A stretch of 32,280 bases of DNA from an uncultured Micavibrio sp. (lineage in GTDB: Bacteria > Pseudomonadota > Alphaproteobacteria > Micavibrionales > UBA1664), in the NCBI GenBank assembly GCA_937896295.1, contig CALBME010000137.1, positions 1-32,280 on the forward strand. Reading direction: 5' to 3'. Below, piece by piece: positions 15,157 through 23,350 of this stretch. The notes beneath the pieces are model-generated. The model was not told the DNA's origin and did no database searches. It saw only the letters and a program-made list of their open reading frames with translations. The stretch's first letter is position 1. The number at the start of each line of letters is the position of its first letter. Position numbers and translations under genes: made by a program.

Positions 15157-16629
15157 TTAATTATTGACCAGAACAATAACGTCGCTGTGATGAATAGCAC
15201 CGGCGCGTTTAATCGCAATCTGTACCAGCGGCGCGATACGATTGTCACGATCGCCGGAATTTTGCTGAACAACCGGCAGGCTGTAAATGTAATAGCCATT
15301 AATCAGGATGTTGTTCTGGAAGATTTGCGGATCGCCGAACGTCTCGCTGGATGTCCATGATCCAGGCGCAATGCAACCGGCACGGGCAAACTGGACGCAT
15401 ACTTGCGAGTAAGCGTTTTTAAGGCCGTTCATGCCAGTTTCAGTTTGCGGGACTTTCGTATTCGTCTGGCGCAGGAAGTTAAACCCTGCGGCTTCCAGTG
15501 CGAATTTAAGAGCCAAATCAGAGTAGGGGTTATCAAAGTAATCGTTGCCGCCAGTTGAGAATACGGACGGAACGCCGTCATAAGAAACATACAAGTCAAC
15601 GCCAGCCGTTTCTGCCTGCGTGTAAAGCGTCTGGCTGATGCCGTTGTCAGGCTCAATCGTGGCCAGTTGTTTAAGGTTCATGGTCTGGCTGGTATTTGAT
15701 CCCGTGAAATTGACGGAGAAGCCGCGACCAGCATAAGCCGCCTTCATCAAATTAGCATCCGCCATGGAGTTTGTGTAAAGCAGAATGCGGGTTTTCTTAT
15801 TACCCTGATCCGCGATAGACTTGCCGATGCCTGCAATGTCCTGCGTCGATGCGACGTGTTGCAGATACATATTATCGAGCGCCTGAATACCGTCGCTGTT
15901 CGCCTGAATTGCCGCGTCTTCAAGATCCAGCGTGGACATGACAGGGACGTATCCGACCGCGCCGCTTGTGCGCTGGATCGCTGCAAGGATGGTTTCGCCG
16001 ATGCTGTTCGTTCCTGCAACGGACGTTCCGGTTGAGCCTGACAGGTAGCCCGCGCCGTTCAATGCCGTGCCTGTGCCGCCTGATACAGCGCCAATGGTGA
16101 CGGTTGAGGTTGTTCCGACCTTCTTGCTGGTGATACTGATACCGTTTGACATCGCGGTAACAGTGCCATCGACAAGCACGTTCTGGATGATTTTAGCAAC
16201 GTCCGCCCAGGTCGTGCAGGATGTGAAATTCAATCTGGTCAGGTTGTAACCAACGCTATTGATCGTGACTTTCAAATCCCCGTTATTCACAAGGATGATG
16301 TTCGCAAGGTTGGCGCTAATGTCGGCGGTGGTGAATGTGCCAGCCGTTGCCGATACGGAACCGAGCAGGGGGATGATGACAAGTCTGCCGGTGCCGGTCA
16401 GGATGTTCGGCGTCTGCGCGAATATCGCATTCGCCATTTTCGCCGTGACGCTATCGGTGCCATAGTCGGCGGCAACCTGTGATGCGCTCAGATAAATATC
16501 ATATGGGTTAAGGCTGGATGTCGGATCGTTTGTAAACAGCGCCAAGCTGTTGACGTTTTTCTGCGACAGGCCGGACGGCGTGTTCGTGATCGTGACATTG
16601 ATGATGTTACTGACTGGAAGGATTGCCAT
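15157..16629 (-). CDS. Tail sheath protein, DUF3383 type
   Basis: A 490-residue protein (MAILPVSNIINVTITNTPSG, then NSLALFTND and VAADYGTDSVTAKMANAIFAQ). The first 110 residues have the DUF3383 sheath opening. A beta-sandwich-like insertion at about 115-215 (VTINSVGYNL, WADVAKIIQ, SISITSKK-like strands) resembles an added surface domain. The end has AAGFNFLRQTNTKVPQTETG, INGYYIYSLPVVQQ and APLVQIAIKRAGAIH, the conserved sheath C-terminal segment. It forms the contractile sheath and interacts with the tube encoded next. Confidence 0.87.
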   Translation of the reverse strand: MAILPVSNIINVTITNTPSGLSQKNVNSLALFTNDPTSSLNPYDIYLSASQVAADYGTDSVTAKMANAIFAQTPNILTGTGRLVIIPLLGSVSATAGTFTTADISANLANIILVNNGDLKVTINSVGYNLTRLNFTSCTTWADVAKIIQNVLVDGTVTAMSNGISITSKKVGTTSTVTIGAVSGGTGTALNGAGYLSGSTGTSVAGTNSIGETILAAIQRTSGAVGYVPVMSTLDLEDAAIQANSDGIQALDNMYLQHVASTQDIAGIGKSIADQGNKKTRILLYTNSMADANLMKAAYAGRGFSVNFTGSNTSQTMNLKQLATIEPDNGISQTLYTQAETAGVDLYVSYDGVPSVFSTGGNDYFDNPYSDLALKFALEAAGFNFLRQTNTKVPQTETGMNGLKNAYSQVCVQFARAGCIAPGSWTSSETFGDPQIFQNNILINGYYIYSLPVVQQNSGDRDNRIAPLVQIAIKRAGAIHHSDVIVLVNN

Positions 16630-17407
16630 CTATCTGATCTCCCTTGATCCTGAATGCAAATATACCATGCGGAGTGCCGATTGTCTTTTCATCATCGACG
16701 CGGGTAGTAAAATCATCATAAAAGTCGCCGCCAGTTGATGATAGTGTTCTCTCTTTGTAATACCATACAAAGCAGGGAATAGTAATCGAAAAGCGGTTGA
16801 TATTGCTTCCGCCTTCCGCGTCTGAAGCGTTAACAAAACTTGAAGGAATACGAAAAATCTTAAACGAATTTTCTTCCTGGCATTGCTCCGATTTTAACGA
16901 TCTCAGCGCTGCCAGCACTTCCCAATGACGCTGCAAGGCTTCCGTGCTGCGGCTCAGGATGCTGATCTGGATGTTTTCCTTCATCTGGACGCGGCTGGAC
17001 TCCACAAGATGCACCTCATCCTCAGTGCCGGACGTATAGGCGGCGGTGAATGCGTCATCGCAATAATATTCATCCTGGGCGTGATTGTCGGCATAGTAAT
17101 AAATCGGCAGTTGTGCCGGTGTGCCGCCGTCAGCCGTGAATGGGTCTGTATTAGCGTCGTTGCTGTAAAACTGTTCAGTAAACGCATCATCGGCGAAATA
17201 GTAGTCCTCGCCCTCGATCAATGTCACTTGGTCGCGCACGAAACTGTCAGAACCATATGGCTGGCCGTCCACAAAGCCCACGACCACATAAAGGCGGCTG
17301 TCATTCGGGATTTTGCGGTTTTGGTCGCGTATCCATATCGTGTCATCAGGAAGCTGCATAAAGTCCTTGATGATCCGATAGATAAGCTGTTCGGCCAGAT
17401 TAATCAT
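16607..17407 (-). CDS. Neck / tail terminator protein, LIC_12616-like
   Basis: A 266-residue protein. N-terminal LAEQLIYRIIKDFMQLP and LYVVVGFVDGQPYG, then ENIQISILSRSTEALQRHWEVLAALRS and the end GDFYDDFTTRVDDE; this order is typical of LIC_12616-like neck terminators. An unusual insertion at about 64-130, Asp/Tyr-rich, carries a repeated DDAFT (73-77 and 117-121) and lies between the first strands and the SS motif. Its start overlaps the stop of the previous gene. It probably caps the tail tube or sheath at the head end. Confidence 0.78.
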   Translation of the reverse strand: MINLAEQLIYRIIKDFMQLPDDTIWIRDQNRKIPNDSRLYVVVGFVDGQPYGSDSFVRDQVTLIEGEDYYFADDAFTEQFYSNDANTDPFTADGGTPAQLPIYYYADNHAQDEYYCDDAFTAAYTSGTEDEVHLVESSRVQMKENIQISILSRSTEALQRHWEVLAALRSLKSEQCQEENSFKIFRIPSSFVNASDAEGGSNINRFSITIPCFVWYYKERTLSSTGGDFYDDFTTRVDDEKTIGTPHGIFAFRIKGDQIDGNPSSQ

Positions 17408-17778
17408 ATCGTACCCTCATAATCCGCTATGAGATGATATTCTATGTAATTATTCAGGCTGTAGTCATTGGTTTTCATGACCTTGTAGTTTTTGCCGTTG
17501 TACTGCACCCGGTCATTTGTGGCGAGGTTATTGCTTCCCGTGAAACAATGGATCATCAACCATTCAAAGGATCTCTGGCCTTCCGGCTTTAGTTTCAACT
17601 CTTGCGGGCCAAGGGGCTGGATAACGCCGCTCAAGGTGATCGTGGTCGCCGTATCTGTCACAAAGCCATCTGTAACGCTCTGGGTGATTTTGAGCAGGGT
17701 TATAGGCTTTTCCCAGCCAGAGAACGCCGCGCCCATCTGCGGCATACCTGATGACTGGTTGAGGGGCATACGGCTCAT
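17404..17778 (-). CDS. Head closure / connector protein
   Basis: A 124-residue beta-rich protein (MGAAFSGWEKPITLLKIT, ITLSGVIQPLGPQELKLKPEGQRSFEW, DRVQYNGKNYKVMKTNDY, YIEYHLIADYEG). The pattern W-x-KP near the start and the KPEGQR-type middle occur in small neck proteins of contractile phages. It is placed between the gp10-like and terminator genes, where a head-closure or stopper protein is expected. Overlaps both neighbours by 4 bases. Confidence 0.7.
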   Translation of the reverse strand: MSRMPLNQSSGMPQMGAAFSGWEKPITLLKITQSVTDGFVTDTATTITLSGVIQPLGPQELKLKPEGQRSFEWLMIHCFTGSNNLATNDRVQYNGKNYKVMKTNDYSLNNYIEYHLIADYEGTI

Positions 17779-18260
17779 ATTTGCCCCTTCCTGACCACAT
17801 CGGACGTGATCGACCGGCGCAACTGGCTTGTGTCGATAAGGATCACACTACTGCCCTTGGCGTCAATCGTGGACTGCTTCAATGCGTGCCAGTGACCAAA
17901 GCCGCCGGATGAGAATGCCTGGTCAACAATATCCTCGGCACGTACGCCGAGGTTCTGGAATACCTTTTTAAAGTCGCCGGTTTCCATGGCTGCTTTTGTG
18001 GATGATGTCGCAAAAGATGACATCAATTCCTTGCGCTTTTCCTCTATCGGCATACGTAGGAATGATCGCGGCGGGATTTGCGCGGCCTCACTGCCAAACT
18101 CATGAATAGTGCCAATTTCAGCATTGTTCATAGGGCCGTTGCTTTTACGCATGGCGTGTCCGCCAAGGATGCCAACTCGCGTGATATAGCTGTCTCCGAC
18201 TTGCTGACGCAGCTTTTCCATCCCGTTAAGATTGAATTTGATTTGCGTCTGCTTTGCCAT
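17775..18260 (-). CDS. HK97 gp10-like neck / virion morphogenesis protein
   Basis: A 161-residue protein with FNLNGMEKLRQQVGDSYITRVGILGG, then NAEIGTIHEFGSEAAQIPPRSFLRMPI and a C-terminal LKQSTIDAKGSSVILIDTSQLRRSITSDV. The EIGTIHEFG...IPPRSFLR block and the DTSQLRRSI block are hallmarks of HK97-gp10-like and related head-tail proteins. It likely completes the head-tail joint or terminates the tail. Follows the DUF4054 connector gene directly. Confidence 0.85.
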   Translation of the reverse strand: MAKQTQIKFNLNGMEKLRQQVGDSYITRVGILGGHAMRKSNGPMNNAEIGTIHEFGSEAAQIPPRSFLRMPIEEKRKELMSSFATSSTKAAMETGDFKKVFQNLGVRAEDIVDQAFSSGGFGHWHALKQSTIDAKGSSVILIDTSQLRRSITSDVVRKGQI

Positions 18261-18836
18261 TTATGGGTTTGTCCATCCTTGTACCCATCCAATGTTGCCA
18301 ACAAGCTGCGGCAGGACAAGGGATAGATATTTCATGCCATACCCTGACTGCGTATAGAAACTATAGACCGGATTATCCAGATATACTTGAGGAATGCCAT
18401 AGTTCTCCGACACGTTGCCAACAGACCGCGCCATAAGAGGGAACAGCGCGCTTGATCCAACGCCGCCAGACGCCGTGCGGATATCATTGCAAAGATAATG
18501 AGCCGTCAAATACAGATATCCCATCCGTATATTATCGTCGGATGTGAATAGCCCCTGATTAAGGTTGACTTTCGCCTCAAGGAATGCGCGGCTTATATCT
18601 GCATCCTGGATATAATTGTCGATATTATCCGCAACTTCCAGCCATACAGTTGCGTCAGTTCCAGGCGTGATGCCAGTCGTTCCATTCACAAGGCAGTCAT
18701 AGAATAGCCGTGATACAGAATAATAAACCCGCTCGCCTGCATTATACAGCGCGCTCGGGTCATAGGTTGGCAGATAAGGAAAGTCCCTGTAGAAAAAAGC
18801 CTTAAAGTCTGCAACGGTGATCGTGCTTAAATCCAC
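18261..18836 (-). CDS. Head-tail connector protein, DUF4054 type
   Basis: A 191-residue protein. Starts VADFKAFFYRDFPYLP and continues DADISRAFLEAKVNLNQGLF, then GYLYLTAHYLCNDIRTASGG and YGIPQVYLDNPVYSFYTQSGYGMKY, the DUF4054 pattern of gp6-like connectors. Between residues about 28 and 68 lies a segment ALYNAGERVYY...LFYDCLVNGTTG...VWLEV that looks like a small carbohydrate-binding-type fold. The start codon is GTG at 18836. Likely forms the adaptor ring under the portal. Confidence 0.85.
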   Translation of the reverse strand: MDLSTITVADFKAFFYRDFPYLPTYDPSALYNAGERVYYSVSRLFYDCLVNGTTGITPGTDATVWLEVADNIDNYIQDADISRAFLEAKVNLNQGLFTSDDNIRMGYLYLTAHYLCNDIRTASGGVGSSALFPLMARSVGNVSENYGIPQVYLDNPVYSFYTQSGYGMKYLSLVLPQLVGNIGWVQGWTNP

Positions 18837-18848
18837 AGGGAACCTTCA

Positions 18849-19064
18849 TTATTTTGCAGGCGGGGGCGGCGCGAGGTCGGCTTTAGGTGCATCCGCGAAT
18901 GGTGTTAAAACTGCTTTTTGATCCACGATTTCATGCGGGTACATTCTCAGCAGTTTTTCACCTAACTCCTTTGGAAGTTCCATGGTTTGACCTGGGCCAA
19001 AGTTTGCGGTCTTGTCATCATGCTTGATGGTGAAAGACCGCTTGGATTGATTGTGCAGTTTCAT
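18849..19064 (-). CDS. Small capsid-module protein (71 aa)
   Basis: A 71-residue protein with FTIKHDDKTANFGPGQTMELPKELGEKLLRMYPHEI, then a Pro/Ala-rich end (APPPPAK). Short proteins with a P-x-x-x-G-x-x-LLRMYP motif are common right after the major capsid gene in phages. Function is unknown; a head-assembly or connector-associated role is inferred from position. Confidence 0.7.
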   Translation of the reverse strand: MKLHNQSKRSFTIKHDDKTANFGPGQTMELPKELGEKLLRMYPHEIVDQKAVLTPFADAPKADLAPPPPAK

Positions 19065-19074
19065 TTATATCCCC

Positions 19075-20112
19075 TTAGTTTGCGAAGTCGAAATACAGGA
19101 CTTCCAGCGGACGATAAGCCTGCGCGCCAGTGAACTGGCCATAGCCTACGTTTTGGAACTGGAAGCCGTTGATGGTGTTTTGTAGTGTATTGGTGTAGTC
19201 AACCGGGATATCCATGCGGATGGTATCTTCGTCATAGTTCAACAGAACATAGCGGTTCAGGCTAAGGTTATTGTTGATCTGGTCAGAATAAGCGCAAGGC
19301 AGAATTTGGAAATTAGGATTGCGCGTGATGGTGCGGAATACCATCGTCAGGTAATCCAGCTTGCTGATGTTCGGATAGGTTGCCGACACTGGCGCGGCCA
19401 GGCCATCATAATCCAGTTCCGGCATGATGAAGTGCGTAGGCATTGCCGTGTAAGCGCAGTTTGTGCGGTATGCGCCGACGATTGCGCCGACGAAGGTGGA
19501 GAACTCGCTTTCCGACATGCTCTTGATGTATTTGGTGATGACGGATGTATTCGAGTTGACCGTGGACTGAGACAGCAGGCCCATGATGTTTGAGTTTTGA
19601 GCGGAACCCAAAAACGCAATTTTCTGAATACCTAAATCCCAGTTTTTCTTGCGGCTGCGTTCTTTGGCTGTGACAAGATCCCAGTTACCGGACTTGGCGG
19701 CAAGCTGAAGGTCAAAGAATGACCATGAAACTTGTTTTGCCCAGTTGACAATCGGAACATGGATTGCATCAACGCCAGCATCTGTTTCAGCAAGGCGTGC
19801 GTCAGATGCCGCCGTGTTGATGATGCCTGTCTCGAAGTCACCGCCAACAGAGAAGTCGCGGTAAGTGATGATCTCGCTCGACCATGCGCCTTCACCAACG
19901 CGCACCGGCAGAAAGTCAGCAGGCGGGATGGTAAAGAATTTCTGTTCAACAACGCGCTTGGAGATTGCGGTCAGCGTGGTAATGCTGATCTCATAACCGA
20001 GTGCGTTCTTTAATTCGCTATTGTATTGACGTTGCAAAGCGTCAGCGCGGGCCTGTTCCCTTGCATTCAGGACAACAGGCTCTCCAAGGCTATTAAGGAT
20101 TTGATGTTTCAT
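19075..20112 (-). CDS. Major capsid protein, DUF2184 type
   Basis: A 345-residue protein with NALGYEISITTLTAISKRVVEQKFFTIPPADFLPVRVGEGAW, then DAIHVPIVNWAKQVSWSFFDLQLAAKSGNWDL, NWDLGIQKIAFLG and the end YGQFTGAQAYRPLEVLYFDFA. These fit the DUF2184 coat-protein family of HK97 fold. A strong GAAGGAA lies about 8 bases before the ATG, as expected for the most abundant virion protein. No long N-terminal delta domain is seen, consistent with a separate scaffold. Confidence 0.88.
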   Translation of the reverse strand: MKHQILNSLGEPVVLNAREQARADALQRQYNSELKNALGYEISITTLTAISKRVVEQKFFTIPPADFLPVRVGEGAWSSEIITYRDFSVGGDFETGIINTAASDARLAETDAGVDAIHVPIVNWAKQVSWSFFDLQLAAKSGNWDLVTAKERSRKKNWDLGIQKIAFLGSAQNSNIMGLLSQSTVNSNTSVITKYIKSMSESEFSTFVGAIVGAYRTNCAYTAMPTHFIMPELDYDGLAAPVSATYPNISKLDYLTMVFRTITRNPNFQILPCAYSDQINNNLSLNRYVLLNYDEDTIRMDIPVDYTNTLQNTINGFQFQNVGYGQFTGAQAYRPLEVLYFDFAN

Positions 20113-20143
20113 TTCTTATTTCCTTCTTCCCGTTTCCTGATGA

Positions 20144-21010
20144 TTACGTTTGGATGTAGTTGATGGTGTACTTGATAGATGTACCGCCAGCAGCGTTCGA
20201 TCCGACTTTGGTAACAACCAGGCCATCGCCCGTACCTAGCGGAACAGCCCATCCAGCGTCTAGGGTGACGCCGGTATCGTTGTTGACCAGCACTGCTCCG
20301 TTGGTTAGCTGTGCCTGTGCAGCGACTGCGACCTTGACCGGCGAAACGTTGCTGGACTGGACATCGACGCTGGTGGTTGTGGTAAAGTTTCCAGTCACGC
20401 GCTGAGTAATATTCGTGACTGTAATGGCCTTGCCTGATACGCCAGCAATAAGCGTCTTGCCTGCGTTAATCTCGGCCAGGGTCGCCGTGACGGTGGCAAC
20501 CTGTACACGATCCTCAAGAGCGGCAGCCAGACCAGCAATATCGCTGATCGTCTGGCCAAGGACGGCAGGGTTAAGAACCATGATGCGGATAAGATCGCCG
20601 TCAGCGGTTGCTTTATCCAGCGCCAGACCAGCAACAGGGTTGGTGCCTGCGTTGGTGATGACTTTGTTTGTCGTGTAAACAACCTCAACTTTAGCGCCGC
20701 GTGCAATGGCCGCGCCTGCGGTCATGTACATGACGCTGTAGTTAGTTGCAATCTCGACGCGGGACAGCGCCGGGAAGGTTGCGTCTTTCAGGTTACGCAC
20801 GACAAAGCCGAACGTCGCGTCAGTGTTAGCCGCAAGAGCCACAACAGTCGGCAGCGGTACGGCGCGGTCATAAAGCTTGACAGCTTGACCGGCAACAAGT
20901 GCAGATGCCTGGGTTGCATCAACAGCCATGGAGAAAACGCTGCCATGGAACTGTAGATCCATCTCGCCCTGTACAGGCGTCATATTGAACTGGTTGGGAT
21001 TTAAGACCAT
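20144..21010 (-). CDS. Capsid decoration / cement protein with extra C-terminal domain
   Basis: A 288-residue protein. Residues 1-155 (MTPVQGEMDLQFHGSVFS, QASALVAGQAVKLYD, TFGFVVRNLKD, EVVYTTNKVITNAGTNPVAG, GDLIRIMVL) match phage structural cement proteins found next to capsid genes. Residues about 170-288 form a separate beta domain (LAEINAGKTLIAGVSGKAI, then NVSPVKVAVAAQA and LGTGDGLVVTKVGSNAAGG), repeated in many phage surface proteins. Likely decorates the capsid, with the extra domain exposed. Confidence 0.78.
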   Translation of the reverse strand: MVLNPNQFNMTPVQGEMDLQFHGSVFSMAVDATQASALVAGQAVKLYDRAVPLPTVVALAANTDATFGFVVRNLKDATFPALSRVEIATNYSVMYMTAGAAIARGAKVEVVYTTNKVITNAGTNPVAGLALDKATADGDLIRIMVLNPAVLGQTISDIAGLAAALEDRVQVATVTATLAEINAGKTLIAGVSGKAITVTNITQRVTGNFTTTTSVDVQSSNVSPVKVAVAAQAQLTNGAVLVNNDTGVTLDAGWAVPLGTGDGLVVTKVGSNAAGGTSIKYTINYIQT

Positions 21011-21035
21011 TTTAAAAACTCCTCGTTATGATTGA

Positions 21036-21527
21036 TTAGCGTTTTGCAGGGGAGCCATAGACCAGCTTGCCGCGTGCAAGTTTATCCATGGATGTTTCAA
21101 TAGTCGTTACTTCTGGCTTTGCATTGAGATGGGCGTTTGTCAGTTCTTTAAAATGGTCTTTCTTTTCGTCAGCGGAATTTTTCTTCTCGCCTTCATCATC
21201 GGACTCGTTTTTCTTTTCTTCATCTTCATCCGAGTTGGTCATTTCTTCGGCTTCTTCATCCGCGTCAGCCTCGGCATTCTTTTTTTCTTCTTCTTCCGAT
21301 GCATTTTTCAGGGCGCAATATGCGTTTGTCAGTTCGGTGACGGTCATTTCCTTGCCGTTGACCATGACCTTTTGATCGCCAGCGTTTTTAATCTCGTCAG
21401 ATTTTTCCTTGGCTTCAACAGCGTCGATCATCTCTTTGAGAGATGCGGATTTGCCGTTTTGCAGTTCAACCATCGTATCTTCATCAACGGTTGCGACTTC
21501 TTCCTTTTTATTCTTCCAGAATTTCAT
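21036..21527 (-). CDS. Scaffold protein from internal start in the protease gene
   Basis: Codon 180 of the protease-scaffold frame is ATG (21527), preceded by AGAAGGAAAGAGAACC. This gives AAGGA 9 bases before the ATG, as strong as any start in the operon, and lies exactly at the border between the protease domain and the charged helical half. The product would be a 163-residue acidic protein beginning MKFWKNKKEEVATVDEDTM. This matches the nested scaffold of lambda (Nu3 in C). The protein product itself is inferred. Confidence 0.65.
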   Translation of the reverse strand: MKFWKNKKEEVATVDEDTMVELQNGKSASLKEMIDAVEAKEKSDEIKNAGDQKVMVNGKEMTVTELTNAYCALKNASEEEEKKNAEADADEEAEEMTNSDEDEEKKNESDDEGEKKNSADEKKDHFKELTNAHLNAKPEVTTIETSMDKLARGKLVYGSPAKR

Positions 21528-22064
21528 GGTTCTCTTTCCTTCTGATTTTGAGTTTTGAAGTTCGGTCAGTCTTTCCCGTTGAGCGGCTTGGTAAGATTTG
21601 AATTCATCTGGGGTTAAAATGCAAGCGCCTTCATAGCGTGGATCTGGCACAATCGCCAAATGAGTGTATTTTCCGTTCAATATTTGACGGTCGTATGGGC
21701 AGTTATGCCATGTGCCGCCTCCGCCCCATTCAGTAGGGATGTAGGCATTTGAAACACTCCATCCATTCGCTATGGCCTGGAACGCAATATCATCGGTCGC
21801 CATAAACTCAACCCAGAACCATCCATCAAGATCATTATAAAAGCTGTTGCTGATAATGCCGTGGCTATCTTCTTTCAGCGTTTCAAGCTTTACTTCCTGA
21901 TGAAGAACATAAACCGGCATGCCTATGAAAGACGGCATCATCAGTTTCATATGTTCAGTGTCAACCAGGATGGTTTCGTTTTCATAGCGGGCGATGCCCG
22001 GCTGCATGTGCTTGGCGTAAAACTTTGCAGGGAACTGTTTGGCATTCTGCTTTTCGTCAGCCAT
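21036..22064 (-). CDS. Prohead protease-scaffold fusion, DUF2213 type
   Basis: A 342-residue protein. Residues 1-155 match DUF2213-type phage proteins: FPAKFYAKHMQPGIARYENETILVDTEHM-like start, MPSFIGMPVYVLHQE, GWFWVEFMATDDIAFQAIANGWSVSNAYIP, and YTHLAIVPDPRYEGACIL. The segment HQE and the SVSNAY region are conserved in this presumed capsid protease. Residues 180-342 are highly charged and helical (Glu, Lys, Asn-rich), as in scaffolds. A second start within this gene probably makes the scaffold alone. It lies between MuF and decoration genes. The catalytic residues are not certain from sequence alone. Confidence 0.8.
   Translation of the reverse strand: MADEKQNAKQFPAKFYAKHMQPGIARYENETILVDTEHMKLMMPSFIGMPVYVLHQEVKLETLKEDSHGIISNSFYNDLDGWFWVEFMATDDIAFQAIANGWSVSNAYIPTEWGGGGTWHNCPYDRQILNGKYTHLAIVPDPRYEGACILTPDEFKSYQAAQRERLTELQNSKSEGKRTMKFWKNKKEEVATVDEDTMVELQNGKSASLKEMIDAVEAKEKSDEIKNAGDQKVMVNGKEMTVTELTNAYCALKNASEEEEKKNAEADADEEAEEMTNSDEDEEKKNESDDEGEKKNSADEKKDHFKELTNAHLNAKPEVTTIETSMDKLARGKLVYGSPAKR
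21537..21541 (-). promoter_or_regulatory. Internal ribosome site for the nested scaffold
   Basis: AAGGA on the minus strand, 9 bases before ATG 21527, inside the coding sequence where it encodes part of SEGKR. It is the best such motif in the gene. Confidence 0.6.
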
Positions 22065-22082
22065 ATGTGGATAATCTCATAT

Positions 22083-23033
22083 TTAATCAATTAGCGCAAC
22101 GGCTACGCAACGGCAGCCGAAATCCTCGCCGGGGTTGGCACGGCGCCCTGTTTTCTTGTCCACCACGGGCGGACTGTCCCATGAGAAAATCTTGCCCTGC
22201 AAAGCTTTGTGATCCGGCCTTTCGCGTTCATCCATAGCGCCAGACCAGCGATAACGTGTTGATCCAATGTCCTTATACCTGGTTTCCCTAAATTTTGACA
22301 TGAGCAGGGATGTTTCTTGCCTGGCCAGAAACTTTGCTTTGCGCCGGGATACGCCATAGTTATGCTCTATCGCCTTCACCATGCTTTCGGCGCGATTGCC
22401 TTGGAATGCCTCAGTCTGCACCATTTCCCGCAATTCCAAAATATTATCTGAAAGCCAGCCCTTAACATATAGATCAAGGTTCTGGCCCCATTCCGCAGCC
22501 AGTATGCCGCGCTGCGCCGGGGTCAGGTTCGGCGGGATCGTGATGGTGCGGACGGCTTTCATAAAGTCGCCTTCCATCCAGTCGATAGTTTGCATGTATT
22601 TATCTGGAATGTTTGATAAATTATTGATGCTTTGGATATCGACCGAGTCCAGCGTGCGAATGATATTCGCACGCATGGTATTGTAATTTGACTGCGCCGA
22701 GGCCACGGCCGTGCTTATTTCAGGGGGCAAGTCAAAACGCGATAGCGACCATGTTTTTGATTTTGGATTGTATGTCGCGCCAATATCGCGCAACCGACGG
22801 GATATCGCGGCATTGAATATGCCATGAAATAACCCGTCATCATACCATACTGCGCCGGATTTAATGGCCTCTGTCAAAGGATCTGATTGGGAGTTTTTAA
22901 GTTCTTTAAACTCTGTCCTACCGATAGCCTTCAAGAGTGGGATATAAAGCAAAGCATCGAACAGGCGTTTTATTTCCTGTTCGATGCTGGAATAATAGCC
23001 TTGTTTAAGCCGCTGAGGTGGTATCTGGCGCAA
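22083..23033 (-). CDS. Minor head protein, MuF / SPP1 gp7-like
   Basis: A 316-residue protein. The C-terminal half holds the MuF motif set: NRAESMVKAIEHNYGVSRRKAKFLARQE is followed by TRYRWSGAMDERERPDHKALQGKIFSWD and ANPGEDFGCRCVAVAL, with the conserved H, the NPGEDFGCRC loop and the R-W-x-G strand. The N-terminal half is helical. The only possible early start is TTG at 23033 (a stop lies three codons upstream), with AAAAGG close before it; overlap with the previous gene is 29 bases. MuF proteins sit inside the head near the portal and may be ejected. Confidence 0.9.
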   Translation of the reverse strand: MRQIPPQRLKQGYYSSIEQEIKRLFDALLYIPLLKAIGRTEFKELKNSQSDPLTEAIKSGAVWYDDGLFHGIFNAAISRRLRDIGATYNPKSKTWSLSRFDLPPEISTAVASAQSNYNTMRANIIRTLDSVDIQSINNLSNIPDKYMQTIDWMEGDFMKAVRTITIPPNLTPAQRGILAAEWGQNLDLYVKGWLSDNILELREMVQTEAFQGNRAESMVKAIEHNYGVSRRKAKFLARQETSLLMSKFRETRYKDIGSTRYRWSGAMDERERPDHKALQGKIFSWDSPPVVDKKTGRRANPGEDFGCRCVAVALID

Positions 23034-23337
23034 TGCCTTTTAACCTGTTGAAAATCTGCATGACGACAAGGGGAGTGCTGTATTGTCCGACTAGTTCCTT
23101 GATCTTTTCAATCTCGGCATTGGTCAGGTCGATATCGCCGCCTTTATAAACCTTGGATGCCAATTCAGCACGATCCAGCTTTTCACCAGCTGAAATCTCG
23201 CCCTGATATGATCCGGTCAGGATCTCGGCCACGAGGCGCTTAAGAGGCCGAACAACAGGCTCGCCGCCGTGTTGGATAACCTCCATGATGTCATTGCCAT
23301 CCAGGTCTTTAAAATTGCCGTCAAGATTAACTTTCAT
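23005..23337 (-). CDS. Conserved phage protein of unknown function (110 aa)
   Basis: From ATG 23337 the protein has 110 residues and begins MKVNLDGNFKDLDGNDIMEV. It continues EKLDRAELASKVYKGGDIDLTNAEIEKIKELVGQYSTPLVVMQIFNRLKG. The ELAxKVxxG-DIDLTxxEIExIKxLVG-xxxTPLVVxQ run is a pattern seen in small conserved phage proteins. AAAGGA lies 9 bases before this start. The longer frame from 23385 would overlap the fibre gene by 35 bases. Possible role: early partner of head or fibre assembly; unproven. Confidence 0.7.
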   Translation of the reverse strand: MKVNLDGNFKDLDGNDIMEVIQHGGEPVVRPLKRLVAEILTGSYQGEISAGEKLDRAELASKVYKGGDIDLTNAEIEKIKELVGQYSTPLVVMQIFNRLKGIAPDTTSAA

Positions 23338-23350
23338 AGTCATAGTTCCT

